Source of the DNA: Bolinopsis microptera
Taxonomy: Eukaryota; Ctenophora; Tentaculata; Lobata; Bolinopsidae
Direction of reading: 5' to 3'
Length of the DNA stretch: 64,000 nucleotides
NCBI RefSeq assembly: GCF_026151205.1
Contig: NC_087084.1
Coordinates: forward strand, 15,330,322 to 15,394,321
The notes beneath the pieces are model-generated. The model had not been told where the DNA came from. It ran no database searches and saw only the letters and a list, made by a program, of their open reading frames with translations. The position numbers and the translations under genes were made by a program. This document shows positions 46,890 through 59,914 of the stretch, piece after piece. Each line of letters starts with the position of its first letter. Within the stretch, counting starts at the first letter, position 1.

Positions 46890-47960
46890 GCGCGAAGCAC
46901 TACTGGGTCGGCGCCATCAAATAATGCTTCTCGCAACCACAGATCTAATCAATCGGCGGAAATGCGAAGAGAATGACATCGTCACTCAAGAACAAATATT
47001 TTGATATATGTGTTCTATCCAAATATCAAAGATAATTTCCGCCTTCGCCGCGCGCATCAAGCCACCAAAGTGCATGCAACGTAGTTCAACAAATATTTAC
47101 GAGTACACCCGTTAAATTCAATATATGTAAGGTGCAGTGTAGTACTCGCCTTCGACGATTGTCCTTGAAGGGTTCCCGAAGGAGGAAGAGAAAGATGATG
47201 ACTCAGAAGTTTCACATAGCCATGTGCCTACGCGTACTGCGTGACCGCATGTTTCACAAGAAAGGGATAGGCCACAAACAGATCAGCCCACATAAGATTG
47301 GTACGTGTCTGCGCGCGCGCAGTGCTGACAATTAGCGTCGTATTTAACCCCGGCACGTACATCTTGTTCGATGATTGTCTATTAGAGGGTTTATGTCTAT
47401 CACGAATTTTTTGAAGACGATGAAATCAGAAATACAGGAATTGTGTACAATAAGGAAATTAGAAATTTTTTAAAAATCCACGATTGAAATACAATTTTGA
47501 ATTCAACAGAATTACATAAAAATAAAAGTATTCTTTGTTATTATAAAGAAACTAAAAGAGGGCCCGTTGTCACACAAAGGAAGCTAATCGTAATTTTTTA
47601 TCATTTTTTAATCGCATCAAAAATATCTTTCACGACCGAGTATACAGCCCATTAAAGTAAATATAGCTCGCAATGAACACAACTATAATTACCACAACGA
47701 ATAATTACACAAAACCGATAAAAATGATCGTTTAACAACTTTTCACGTGCGGTCGTACAATGTACAAAGATCATTCTAGAATTAGTAGAAAGATAGTTTT
47801 TACCAATTTGAAATTGCAGGTAAATAAGTTTCAAATGATACGTCATGACTGCTAAATACAAATTCGTACATAAACAAATAACATGTACTAAATAACTACA
47901 GACAATTTCATAGAAATGATTACGAGATTACAAGATTGAAAGTATAAATAAAACGAATTA
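46890..47960. other. Pass-3 counterpart of 17000-18090
   Basis: Same content inverted: GC-rich stretch with GCGCGCGCGC at ~47312, then AT-rich sequence. No gene recognised. Confidence 0.5.
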
Positions 47961-48185
47961 CATCACACTTCGTGTCCGCAAGAAACGGATTCATTTATGC
48001 ATAACATATAACATATAAACAATCCGTGACCGACAACGCTATCCATCCGGCCGTCACAATAACTCGCGATCAGTAAGAAAAATAGGTAAGATCTTTCAGT
48101 CCAACATTTGACTACGTGATCATAGGAAACAGGTTATATCTGCAGTCCCAACATTGACTTCGAATCAGAAAGAAACGGGGTTCAT
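47960..48185. repeat. Short tandem repeat, ~45-50-bp units (pass 3)
   Basis: Inverse of 16780-17000, with ATCAGTAAGAAA-type units at about 47980, 48070, 48115 and 48165. Confidence 0.6.
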
Positions 48186-48798
48186 TCCTGCAGGCCAACT
48201 CCGACCGTATGCTGAAAAATACCTGCATCCATTGACATAATTACTCAACTTAAATGTAATCTACTAAATCTGGACTACTAAAACATCAAATGATAATTTC
48301 AGCCCCTATCACATGATCGTGCAAATTTAATATGCGTAAGAACAATTTGTTCTTTACTACTGACCGATCGGATAACTGGGAAGTTAGGGAAATAGTGAAC
48401 TAATAATATATTTTCACAATAAATGTATTTCAATTTTAATTGCCGGTGTTTGTGACGTATAGTTTAAACATTGACACTGAAATGAATGCGAAGATACTCA
48501 AAGTGCAATAGAAAAGTAAGTGCTAGGTTGATCAGGACGAGCTTAGTGTTGGCAGTTGAGCTGAAGACAATTTACACAAGTATCTTTGAAAGCTCCTGCT
48601 AATAAAAACCTTCATATCACTTGTATTTTTAAATATCCCCTCCAGTTAGTGGTAGTGTGGTGCAGATGCAGAGCGCACGGGGGCGATGTGTCGCTCCAAC
48701 GCTACACTCTTAATTCTCGGTTGACCGTGCAAACTGCAAGGCATAAGCAGAAGATTTTCTATTTTCAAAGTAGCTACTATACTATCAAAAAAAGCTTG

Positions 48799-49020
48799 TA
48801 GGATCCCCGGGGGGGGGGGGGGGGGGGGGGGGGGCCCCCCGGAAAAAAAAAAAGGGGGGGGGGGGAGGGGGGTTAATTGGAAAACATAAAAGTAACTGTA
48901 AGTAGTTAATTGTTGTAGATTAGTAATGAGAGGAAATTAAAGTATAGTCAATAGAAGTTGTGTGTGTATAGTTAGTTAAGTTAACGTAGTATATAACGGT
49001 ATTAAAAATAGTTTGGGAAA
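48799..49020. other. Pass-specific low-complexity stretch (likely artefact)
   Basis: GGATCC-CC-G(>30), CCCCCC, A12 and G12 runs at 48799-48873, followed by ~150 bases that do not match the mirror (~16000-16150). Both flanks match normally. In pass 2 the site is ordinary sequence. Confidence 0.7.
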
Positions 49021-49059
49021 GAATTCGTTATGTCATCTGGAACAAATTATAACAAGTTT

Positions 49060-52000
49060 TGTCTACAGAATTGTTTTTGTCATGTCCCAGGAACCACAAA
49101 AAAATCCTCCACTGAAACTTTGGCAATAATTTTTATAGTCATTTTTTCTCAGGAACACATAAACGCCCCACCCCTAAAAATTGGTTATTCGGCTCCCGAA
49201 GTTCTTGAGATCTCTCCATAAGGGTGAAAAATGACCGCAATGGCCACATTATGGCAGTCGAATGATAAGTTTCAGAACATGGACTTTTATTTTTCGAAAT
49301 AAATGAATTTTTTCGAATTTTTCTCAATTTAGTAAATTATCGAAAAAAAATACACCATATGTATTTTTAACACGCTTTATTTCAAATCTATGTAAAACTA
49401 CTTACTACAAATAACAAATACAGTTAGTCTAAAATTATTTCCCTCAGTAAGTAACATGACAATTATTAATACACATTTATATTTATCAAAATCGCTTGTT
49501 CTTCAGTTTCATCATGTCTAATGTTTGTGCAGTTCATACCATGCATCGGTCACAAAGCCTGCAAACATTGAAGCCATATTTCCTACATGAACATTCATAA
49601 AGTAAACAGGCCTTTTCCACATCGACAGAACAGTTACACATATAAGGTTCAAAATTAGACTCTGTGCAAACTGTTTTAAGTGCCACCAGAGCCCAATTTC
49701 CAGCCGTAGTCAAGGGATTCAGACTCTCTCACCTCTTAACATGACTCAGTTATATGGTACAGTAAGTAAGTCTCTAAGGATGTGCTTCCCGGTGCCTGAA
49801 GCTATTGTTGGAGGTAGTCCTATTTCGGATTGATACTCTTTTTTTCTCTACCATACCTATTGTAATCTAGGAAGCTCAAAGCAGAAAGAGTCTTTTTTCT
49901 TGTCTCCATAAATGTACTCAAGAAACATAGCCGTGCCTCAAAAATATTTTCGTTTGATTCTCTCACCGAAATAATGTTTGCCAACAGAACTAGCTCAACA
50001 AAGTGAGAGCTTTCTTTAGCACTTTACCCTAGCTAAAACCAAACAGACCACAGACGCTATCACAACCTGAAAACTATGATTAAAAAGTATCTCCTTTTCT
50101 ATATCTAGTGACTTGAGATTTCTTTGATTGAAAATTTACCCTTCTTCGTTGTAGATAAATATCATTGTGATGTCACTGTTGCATGAAGGTACTAATAGAC
50201 TTGAACTATATCGGTAACCTCTCCTTCACTCAAATCGCCCAAGGATGACATTTTCCAATGTTTTCTTTTTCAATTAAAGTATCAGCAACGTTACAAGCTC
50301 GACACTTCAATACCATAACAGTAAAAATGCTTGAGAATATAAGGTCGATCAGTTCTATTTTTGTTATTGATGTTGCTCAGAAAATTCTTTTGGTGGACAG
50401 TACAAAAGTGGGATTTCTTTACATCAATATTAGCACAGAACTCTTTTTACTCTCCTCTTGTCTGTGATCTTTAGTATAAGTCTCAATCCCATCAAAAATC
50501 ACAGTATAACTTCCGATTTTTAGGGATAAAGCTTCAATACTCCATTGCTACCGTCACCATAATTTGTCCCCACCCTTAAATTGAGCTTTTAGTGTGGTGA
50601 ATTAGCCACCTCCATCAATGACTAAGTGGATCGTGAAGCTGCAAAATTTAAAAAGAGTAGATTGGTTTATACCAAGAGCATCCTTATTTAGATTTCCTCC
50701 ATCATCGTGATATAGATCAAATAAGCTCATCGGTCACCACAGTAACTCGTATGGTAATTGCAAATCCTCTATTGAAGTCTCTCTACAGCAACCAAGACTA
50801 ACGGTTAAAACACTTCAACGGATCGACGATGCAAAGCTTTATTATTCCCTTTAACCTCTTTCTAGTTGTGTCAAGTCTTGTACTTTACCGTTAGACCTTA
50901 TCTTATCGATGAATGTCAACTCCAACTAGCTCACGTTGAAGGACAGCCCCAACGCCAAACATTCCTCGGGATTCACCTCATCGTTCGCCGAGGCTGTGAT
51001 ATAAGACCATCGAAACAGATATTAACTTAGATCCTTTCTATCTTCGATTCTGTAAAGTCGACAGTAACTTTAAACCAAGTTATAAATTTTATCCAAATAC
51101 ATCACAGTTTTCTTGATAGATGACTTGTAAGATCTCATGGATGCCCAGCATTATTGGTACACCTCGCATCGATGAATTAGCTAAATGTAATCTCCAAAAA
51201 CTGATATTCAAGCCATCTGATTCCGGTGCCACCCATAACTGTGACGGACCTCACGATTACGCATCCTTCCACTTGTTAAAATGCCACCACTATATTAGCC
51301 GCCCTCATAAGACTCTGCTCTATGGGAGAGGACAGTCCACACTCCGGCCCACTCGTGACGTTTAACAAACCGTTGTGAAGCCCAGTTACATTATAGGTCT
51401 TATAAAGCGCCCCATACTAACTAAAAAGTAGCATCCTGCCACCAAATACAGTCTAAAGCTTTGCATACTTCCCCTCCCCCAGCTGGCTGCAGAAGTAGCA
51501 GCATCAAAGCTACTGCTGATAAATAGCATATTGTAGTCGTGCAAAGTCAACCTCACTGCTCTATGAAGGTCCATTTACCTAGTGTAATCATGTTGAGTGG
51601 TAATAATACCCATAGAGCTGCTGTACTACTGGTTTTGAAACAGTACTTTAGAAGCAGAGTTATTTTCTCTGATAGATCCTGAATAGATATCTTAAAGTTA
51701 TCGACCTATATTTTCGTTCAACGTACATTTTGATGTAACCTACCAAGTCTATAGTACATCGTCGTAAACTTCTTCCTCTATAATGAAACACCAAAGACCG
51801 GCGTCGATCAGAAAGTGGCTCTCAACCTTTATTAGTAAGATCCTCCATCCGATAACTGGCGTGACAGTCTCCAGGATAACACTTAGTTTGAATGAGTCCA
51901 CTAAACCCGATCCTGCCATTAAAATAGCCTAAGCAGCCAAGAAAAACTCGTGAATTGGAAAAGCCCTCAACCCTGACCACATAGCATCCCAGTTTCCATA

Positions 52001-52570
52001 CTATTTCGGGTGGCCTTAAACCATAATGGCAAATCGAATGTGATTATCATCGCTCACTGTAGGAATAACTTTTTAAAGACATTCAAACCAGAGTAGCATG
52101 TACGTCGAATAGCTGTCGTGGTTGGTGCAAAAATCGTTTGCTTGTTAGTTAACCTAGATATTGTAATTGATTTTATTTCCCGAGTAAGATTTGAAAAGCG
52201 TTACAAAATAATTTGTGTATTTTTTTCTGTAATATCAATAAATTGAGCAAAATTATGAGAAAAATTCCATTTATTTCGAAAAATAAAGCCCCAAATGTTC
52301 TGAAGCTATCATTTCCCCTGGACCATAATGGTGGCCATTTGCGGTCATTTATGCACGCCCCATGGAGAGCTCAAAACAACGGAGTCCGAATAACCATATT
52401 AGGGTGGGTCGTATGGTTTTTCTCCTGGATAAAATTGAACTATTAACAATTTTTGCCCAAAAGTTTTCAGTCTGTACGTTTTTATTGTGTTCCTGGACTA
52501 TGGACAACACATTCCAGTAGACAAACCTTGTGTACGAAGTTGTTCACAGCAAAATCGACTCTGCCCTCAC
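49060..52570. mobile_element. E1 (pass 3, complete)
   Basis: Terminal repeats at ~49060-49440 and ~52130-52570. The outer edge of the left repeat is blurred because the bases just upstream (48799-49020) are a low-complexity or low-quality stretch. The gene is on the minus strand. Confidence 0.65.
49510..52102 (-). pseudogene. E1 gene, GCD-motif / Cys-rich family (pass 3)
   Basis: Minus-strand copy between complete terminal repeats. The piece at 51386-51574 retains HDYNMLFISS; the GCD-like segment and cysteine cluster lie near 50000 and 49520-49640. Heavily frameshifted. Its indels are at different places from those of pass 1, which argues that they are read errors. Confidence 0.6.
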
Positions 52571-53155
52571 TAAAGAATGTATTCCGAATGAAATCGCAAA
52601 TTTGTAAAGAATTACTACGTTAAAACACGACATCTTGTCCGGACAGCGACTATTGTTCCGACTCAGTTATCAAAAAAAGACAATTAAATGTCCGAATTGT
52701 GATATAAATTCAATACGACACCTTTCCAATTAAGAGACATGAATCAGACTGTTACTAAGCTACTTTGTATACGAACAATTTTCAATTGAATATGAACTGA
52801 GCTGAACTCACATAGATTATTTCAATTGGATGTCGATATATTGGAACGAATGTTATAATATAAATCAGTTCAGGACATGGTCAATCGACCTTGCTTGCGT
52901 CCGAGGGGTAATACTGAGATTGGTTGCGTTTTTGATTGCGATAACTGATTCCATTACCGGCTCTCTATATGCACTGTAGGCTGTGATGTGATCGACAGCC
53001 TGTTACAGCTTGTTAGTGTAACGGCGAGCACGATCCTGTCCTCAAATATCAATCACGTATCGATGGATCGGGATCTCATGATCAAGATCAGTATTATGAC
53101 AGTGGGAGCCACTGGTATACTTGGTCCGAAAACTGATCCGGCCCACAACGAGGGT
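52570..53155. other. Unassigned spacer between E1 and E2 (pass 3)
   Basis: Third copy of the spacer; nothing recognised. Confidence 0.6.
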
Positions 53156-53204
53156 CAGATCACCAATCACTAATAAGTGACGTTAATTAGTGATGTGAAT
53201 TCAC

Positions 53205-54520
53205 TGATTCATGTGAATGAATATAATGACACATAAAAGGGCTAGATCTGGGTAGGAGTTCACATAGTAAATTCTGTAAATCTAGCTGTACAATAAGAAG
53301 TAAACAGATCTGACGCTCGACTCGTAGGACCACAATAAGGCACGGTAGCTCTGCTTAGAAGGGGGTTCTCGTATCAAGGGAGTGAGACGTACTTGCCAAA
53401 GGCAGGAAGGGAGTGAAGCCGATCAAGTGTTCTAGTATATAACTGGATGATAGAAGGTCGCCTTCTATCACAGACCATGCCCTACCTTCTTCCAAGTTTC
53501 CTAATTGGTTTCAAGGATCACGGATGTCAACAAGTCTGAGATTCAGAACAGAAAAACTACACCTTGAAGCAATATCCCCTGAATACAAGCGACCACTCCT
53601 CTGCTGCGGTGCCAGAAGAACAAAACTCTAAATGATCCCTTCCACTGTTACTCGCTCTCACAGACAAAACACTCTATTCCCATTGATGTAAACCCGATTC
53701 GCTACCACCACTGAGACACGAACTCCCTAACAAACGCACAAGAGGGAAGGCTGCAGAACAACCCCTGTCCGGCGACTCAGACACCGAAATCATAATGCCT
53801 TGTGATGCTACACATGAAGTAAACCAACGCACCTAGTCGAAGACTGACTCTTGAATTCCGTTCTTCCATCCAGCTGCATCATCTACAGAAGAGACAACAA
53901 TTTATCCTCTTTGATGGGAAGACTGACAGTAGATGAAGAAGATATTTGCCCCAAAAGTTACACCATACATACCAGAGGATGAATTTGTGTTTCTGAATCA
54001 ATTCGCCCAGTATTATTCAGGATCCAGAGCTCCCTCTGTGAGTAGTTTTTTATAAAGAGTGTTTCAAAGAAGTTTCAAACCCGCTGGAATCGCCCAAATC
54101 CCTCTGTTGCAAGAATATTTTCGTGCTATTAAGAACAAGCAGTTGTTACAGAGTTATTCATTGGATTCGGCTTGCTGTTTGAAAAAGAATCCATCCAAAA
54201 AAGAGGAATTCCCACAGTAATCCCTGTACAACCATCTTCTACACGGCATACCCAACAAAGATTGAGTAATTGTTCGGCGTTGCGAATCCTTTAGTAATTA
54301 TATTGAGTAATTTGTGTATTCTGAAGTATTATATCATGAAATCGATTTAACGATTTAAAACATGTTATAACCAACCAATACATTGCTCAATTTGAGAAAC
54401 ATGTTCACATTCTTAATTTTATAGCTTCCTTCTATGTACAGAGTTGTCATATGAAACTCTACCCCAGATCTAGCCCATTTCCGCTCAATTATATTCAATC
54501 CATGGATCAAATCACAAATT
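53205..54520. mobile_element. E2 inverted-repeat element (pass 3)
   Basis: Left repeat 53215-53310, right repeat 54400-54515. Same order of shared words as pass 1. Confidence 0.55.
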
Positions 54521-54631
54521 ATTACGAGACAAGCGTCAAGCTTGCATGTAACTTACTAGGAATGACGTATATGGTAGTCCATACACTTCTGACCCAAGTC
54601 TGGCAAGCCGTTGTGAGCAACGTCACGAGAT

Positions 54632-54892
54632 GTACCCGAGAGCTTGTGAAATACGAATGTGAAACCGTAAATTACAATTGTGATCCGAAAGTCGGACAGA
54701 TGACGCCAAAAATTAACTTCTGTCGAAACCGAGCTAATTCGCCTGGATTTCGGGGATAGATCACTTAGCTACTAATGCATGGTCAAGAAAAAACCATTAT
54801 CCGTTAATACAGTGTACGAGATTACCATATAACAGTTACTATAACTGAAAAAAAATACGACATCGAACGTATTTCTACAATGCTCACGGGTA
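54632..54892. mobile_element. MITE with TA-flanked ends (pass 3, clearest)
   Basis: Reads TA-CCCG(A)GAGCTTGTGAAATACGAA at the left and GCTCACGGG-TA at the right, so the inverted ends are bracketed by TA on both sides. A TA duplication with short inverted ends is the usual hallmark of Tc1/mariner-type non-autonomous elements. That superfamily assignment is inference from the ends only. Confidence 0.65.
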
Positions 54893-55313
54893 ATGTGGGG
54901 GGGGGCTGCTAGGTGATCGAAGAAGTTAAAATAAGGAACAAAAACCAGATGTTACTGCAAAAGGTGAGGTTTAAACTTATAGCTGTAATTAACTGGTAAT
55001 AGTAATACAGGAATCACAATATCTCTTACTGTTTTGACATGTCCGTGTCCTTATTTAGTTAAATCCTCCATAATCTGGTTTGGTACAATGGTCCCTTATC
55101 ATAATGAGATTAACCATTTTCAAAAGTTGCTCAATCGTTATGTGCGAGTTGAATAAAATCAATTTTCAATGAATCACTTTCGATTATCCAGTTTTATCCA
55201 TTAAGTACGACATGTAAGTTGACAATTAAATACTCCGACTTATAGCTCGATAAGTCGAGACCTTCCCAGACGTTATTCTTCTCGCATTCAGAAGCTCAAA
55301 CCAACCACCCCCC

Positions 55314-55975
55314 ACGATGTTCGGGAGCAGTATTAATAGCCCGAGCCCTGTCCGCGACGAACTGTCCACGAAACTGTCCACTCACAACTGTCCACTGAAC
55401 ACCTGTCTACACTTCATGTATAACTGCAAATAACATATCCCCTGCATCAAGCAACGGAGTTTGAGAAAAGTTATGATTTGTTACCAGATCATATACCGCA
55501 AATGTTATGAAAATTTGTGCGGTATGTATGGTATCTAGATGCAATTAGTTAACGACTAGCTATAATCAAACTATTGATTACGATTCAAATGTGGTCCGTG
55601 GAAATAAAATGATTACAATAATATGATTATACGTAGTCTAATTCCTTGACATGGTACTCCTTCTGTACTAATGGACGAAATTAATTGAGACCCACGCCTC
55701 CTTCGAGAATGCTCGAGACTTCCTATTCCAGAAAAACCTCCAAAAGAGCACCAAGTCCTGTCTCCTGGTGTAACGCATCTATTCCCGGTTCCTGCTCGTA
55801 AGGTTGCTTAATCGTTTCATAAGCCTTGACACCACCGGCTGATGAAAAACCGTGCGATATGTGAACCTGCTTGATTCATGATACAGTTATTATGTCAGTA
55901 ATAAGATCTGGTATACAGTTTGTTCGTGGACAGTTGTCCGCGACAAGGGGTCGGCTATCTAGATACTGCACATGT
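55314..55975. mobile_element. E3 inverted-repeat element (pass 3)
   Basis: Left end around 55325-55400 with tandem CTGTCCAC words; right end with GTTGTCCGCGACA and TCTAGATACTGCACATG up to 55975. Confidence 0.65.
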
Positions 55976-56024
55976 TTCATACTTAATTAATTTCACTTCA
56001 AAGTTCCAAAAGAAGTTGTCTTGC

Positions 56025-56725
56025 TATTTTCCGATTATTTGCAGCAAAATAAAAACAAATATAACAGCAGGTCTCAATTTTACCGTTTGATTTACTTTCC
56101 TATACAGCAGCAACTTAACAAGGATCTGAGAATAATCCGTAGAAACGTCTTCCGCCCCAGGTAATAAGTACATAAATTTCGACTCCGGCGAGACGTACAA
56201 ATAGTTTTTACCTAAAACTCACAACCTGAATTCTGTAGACTTTTAAAACTAGCTCTACCCCCTTAATGTGATGATGCTGAACCATTTATTATCCCAAGAT
56301 TAGCCCTTAGCTCCCCATAAGAACTGATATATCTTGTAATAATACATAAATTTTGCTCGCGAGAGGTAAAAATAGGTTGGACCTAAATACCCAACAACCT
56401 GAAGTCTGTAGACCTTTAAAACTATCTCTAACCCGACTAAAATTGATGATTCTGATCATTTTCAATACCCAAATTGATATCCTATCCTCAATCAAAGTGG
56501 AGAAATGTGGGTTAGAAATCACGAAAGCGTCAAAAGGCGTGGTCAATTTGGAGCAAACTGCCCCATAATTCAAAAAGCTACAAAGCCAAATTTTCTCGGG
56601 CGGAAGTACGGTGTACTACCGGAATGATTCTCCGAACATAGTCTAGTGCCTATGCAGTAAGAAAAATTATAGTTAAATGTGACCTGCTGTGACTATTTTA
56701 ACTGCAACTAATTGGAAAATACTAG
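56025..56725. mobile_element. E4 inverted-repeat element (pass 3)
   Basis: Inverted repeats at about 56025-56165 and 56595-56725, with internal duplicated unit around CGCGAG at 56190 and 56358. Confidence 0.6.
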
Positions 56726-57075
56726 TCGTGGCTCGATTAGTAGCCACGTTTGTGGCTACTACCTGATTAGCATCCGGTTAGTAGCCGTCTAGTGACCACT
56801 GTTTCAAGTTGCCGGCAAGTATCCTTCAAGGAAGCCGTTTTGGACCCTCGAGAAGTATGGTTCTCGCATTAGAGACAAGCTAATAGCCGGCTAGTACCGC
56901 CTAGAAGCCACTTTTATGGTCAACTAGCCAGCGGCTAACCTGTTAGAAATCGTGCTCGGTGACCATACTTATTAATGCCGGTTGGTAGCTGGTTTCATGT
57001 AAAAAATCTTTTAAGTGCCCGTACAGTGCCAAATAGACATGATAGAGGCCGTATAGAGGCGTATAAATAGTGGAC
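56715..57075. repeat. Degenerate CTAGTAGCCG-type short repeats (pass 3)
   Basis: Third copy of the subterminal repeat block, in the same orientation as pass 1. Confidence 0.75.
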
Positions 57076-57132
57076 CGCATAGTATAGGGCCAAACCTAAA
57101 TCGCCCATTTTCCCATAAGGGAGCATATCTAC

Positions 57133-57353
57133 TTAACTTGGGTTACTTGGGTTCTTCCATTAGAACCACTATCGTCAACAGAACGCGGCGACCACCCTTG
57201 GCCGCGAAGTTGCATGTCTTTTTTCTGTCGTCTGCGCAGTACCATCAATAACTAATTCAATTCCCGTTCTCTGGCAACAACATCGGCGACACGGTGGTCA
57301 GCCATCTGATGACCCGATATAGGATCTATGAAGCAACCCAAGAACCAATTTAA
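57133..57353. repeat. Turn 1: same hairpin and spacer (second sighting)
   Basis: Same layout as at 7781-7980: doubled TTGGGT-type motif, inner stem with GACCACC and GGTGGTCAGCC, and a recognisably identical central spacer in the same orientation (shared pieces include TGTCTTTT, CTGCGC, TTCCCGTTCT and GGCAAC). Recurrence shows that the spacer is a real sequence and not noise. The axis is at about 57243. Confidence 0.85.
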
Positions 57354-57454
57354 GAAGATATGCTCCCATATGGGGAAATGGCTATTAGGTTTGCCCAATA
57401 CATGCGCCCACTATAATACGTGCCTCTATACGGTACTCTATAGTCAATCTGGCC

Positions 57455-57740
57455 ACAGTACGGCACTTAAAAGATATTTTACAATGAAACCAGCTACCAC
57501 CGCACTTAATAAGTGGTCACTAAGCCGATTACTCACAGGCTACTAGCCGCTAGTAACCATAACGTGATACAAGGTCGGTCACTAGCCGGCTAATACTTGT
57601 CTCTAAGCAGACCTACTATTCTCGAGGTCCCAAACCGTCATTCTAGCAGCACTAGCCGGCACTTGAAAAGTTCACTAGACGCTACTAACCGGCAGCAAAT
57701 CGGCTAGTAGCCAACAAAGGTGGCTACTAATCGGCCACTA
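57455..57740. repeat. Degenerate CTAGTAGCCG-type short repeats (pass 4)
   Basis: Fourth copy of the subterminal repeat block, in the same orientation as pass 2. Confidence 0.75.
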
Positions 57741-58435
57741 CACTATTTCCATTAGTTGCAGTCAATAGTCTACAGCAGGTGTCACAATTTACCTTAATTC
57801 TTTCTTACAGCAGCCAACTAGACAAGTTCTGATAAATTCCGGTGACCCTCTTTCCGCCCCGAGGAAACAAATATTTGGCTTTGGTAAGACTTTCTGAATA
57901 TGGGCAGTCTTGCTCAAATTGACCACGCCCTTTGTGACGCATTCGTGATTTCTAACCCACATATCTCCACTTTGTTATTGGAGAAAGGATATCAAACCTA
58001 GGTATGAAAATGACAAATCATCACCATGATTGGGTGAAGCATAGTTTTAAAGTCACAGACTTCAGGTTTTTCGAGTAATTAGGTCCAAAACCTATTTTTA
58101 ACGCTCTCGCGACCAAACTCTGTACTATTTATTACAAGATAATCTCAGCTTCTGTGGTAGCCTAAGGCTCATCTTTGGCAAAAAATTGTCCAAGCAACAT
58201 CACATTAGAGTGGGGTAAGCAAAGTTTTAAAGTTACAGAGCTTCAGTTGTTTGATATTCTTAGTCAAAACCTGTTGTACGCTCTCGCGAGTCGAAATATA
58301 TGTACTTATAACCTCGGGCGGAAGACGATTACTACCGGAAATAATCACAGATCCTTGTAAGTTGCCTGCTGTAAGAAGAATCAAAGTTAAATTGCGACTG
58401 CTGTACTATTTGGCTGCAACTAATCGGAAAAAGCA
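57740..58435. mobile_element. E4 inverted-repeat element (pass 4)
   Basis: Inverted repeats at about 57740-57870 and 58310-58435; CGCTCTCGCGA sites near 58100 and 58280. Mirror of pass 3. Confidence 0.6.
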
Positions 58436-58479
58436 AGACTCAACTTGTGCGAACATTGAAATTAATTAAGTATAAACAA

Positions 58480-59132
58480 TGTGGCAGTATCATATTAAGC
58501 CCGACCCTGTCCGCGGACAACTGTCCACGAAACAACATTATACAATCATATATACGCTAATAACAGTATCCCCTTGAATCCAGCAGGGTTCACATCATCT
58601 CACGCGAATTCAAAAAAGTCGGTGGGTTCAAGCTTGTTGAAACGATTAATCAACCTACGAGCAGGGAACCAGGACATAGATGCGTTACACCCACACAACA
58701 TGGAGCTCTTTAGAGGTTTTTCTGGATAGGAAGTCTCGAGCTTCACTAAGGAGGCCGTGTGTCCATTAAACTTTCGTCATTAGACAGAAATAACCATGTC
58801 AGGAATTATACTGACCTACAATCAATATTATTCGTAACTCATTTATAACCAAGGGACCACATTTGAATCTAATCAAGTATTGATTATGCATCGAACTAAT
58901 TGCCATCCAAGATACCATTCATACCATCATTTCATAACCTTAGGCGGTCATATTTATCTGGAAACCAATCACTATTCCCAGAAACAACACCTTTGCTTGT
59001 TCAGGGTATAACTGTTATTATGCATTTTATAACATGATCGGTAACAGGTGTTCGTGGACAGTTGTTCGTGGACATTGGTCCGTGGACCGTAGTCCGCGAC
59101 AGGGTCGGGCAATCTAGATACTGCCGACATGT
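58480..59132. mobile_element. E3 inverted-repeat element (pass 4)
   Basis: The left end reads GTGGCAGTATC..GCCCGACCCTGTCCGCGGAC, the cleanest copy of the terminal repeat. The right end carries three tandem GTTCGTGGACA-like words and finishes ATCTAGATACTGCC..ACATGT. Confidence 0.65.
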
Positions 59133-59553
59133 GGGTGGACTGGTTTTTAGCATCTAATGCGAGAAACGTTCCTGGGATTTTGATATTCCCCTTCGACTTA
59201 TCGAGCTAAAGCCGAGTATTTACTTGTCAAACTTACATGTCGTACTTACTGGTAAAACTGGAAAATGAAATTATCATCATGGAAAATTGATTTATTCAAC
59301 TCGCACCAACGTATTGAGCAACTTTTTTTGACATGGGTTAGAATCACTATTGATAAGGGACCAATGAACCAAACCAGATAGAATTATTTAAACTAACTAA
59401 GGAAACGGCATTTCAAAAAGTAAAAAGCTATTTTTTATTCCAGTATTACTATTACCGAAGTAATAACAGCTATAAGTAACTCAACCTTGCACGTAACAGC
59501 TCGATTTTTGTTCCCGTATTTAACTTCTTCGTCTCCAGCAACCCCCCCCCCCA

Positions 59554-59801
59554 TTCCCGGGAGCTTGTGAAATACGAATAGGATTCCGTATATTTTTTCA
59601 TAAAGTAACCTTATATGGTAATAGTCACTGTATTAGCAGGATTAATTCTTTTCTTTCATGCATAATTTAGTAGCTAATGATCCTATCCGACAGCCGAATT
59701 AGCGGTTTTCGACAGAAGTAATTTTTTGGCGACATCTGTCCGGACTTCGGATCACAATTGTAATTTCGGTCACATTCGTATTTCCACAAGTCTCACGGTA
59801 A
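59554..59801. mobile_element. MITE with TA-flanked ends (pass 4)
   Basis: Left end CCCGGGAGCTTGTGAAATACGA after a C run; right end with CGTATTTCCACAAG and CTCACGG. Mirror of pass 3. Confidence 0.6.
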
Positions 59802-59914
59802 TCTCGTGACGTTGCACCCACGCTGCCAGACCTTGGGTTTCAGAAGGATAAACTGACTACCATATACGTCATCAAGTATAACCTGCAACTTAACTTTGTC
59901 TCGTATCTATATTG

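Larger units (their letters stand above)
32491..57243 (-). repeat. Pass 3: complete reverse-complement copy of unit U
   Basis: Full-length inverse of pass 2, about 24.75 kb, so slightly longer because of indels and at least one pass-specific G-rich burst (48799-48873). Everything described on the plus strand in pass 2 is found here on the minus strand and in reverse order. Confidence 0.9.
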
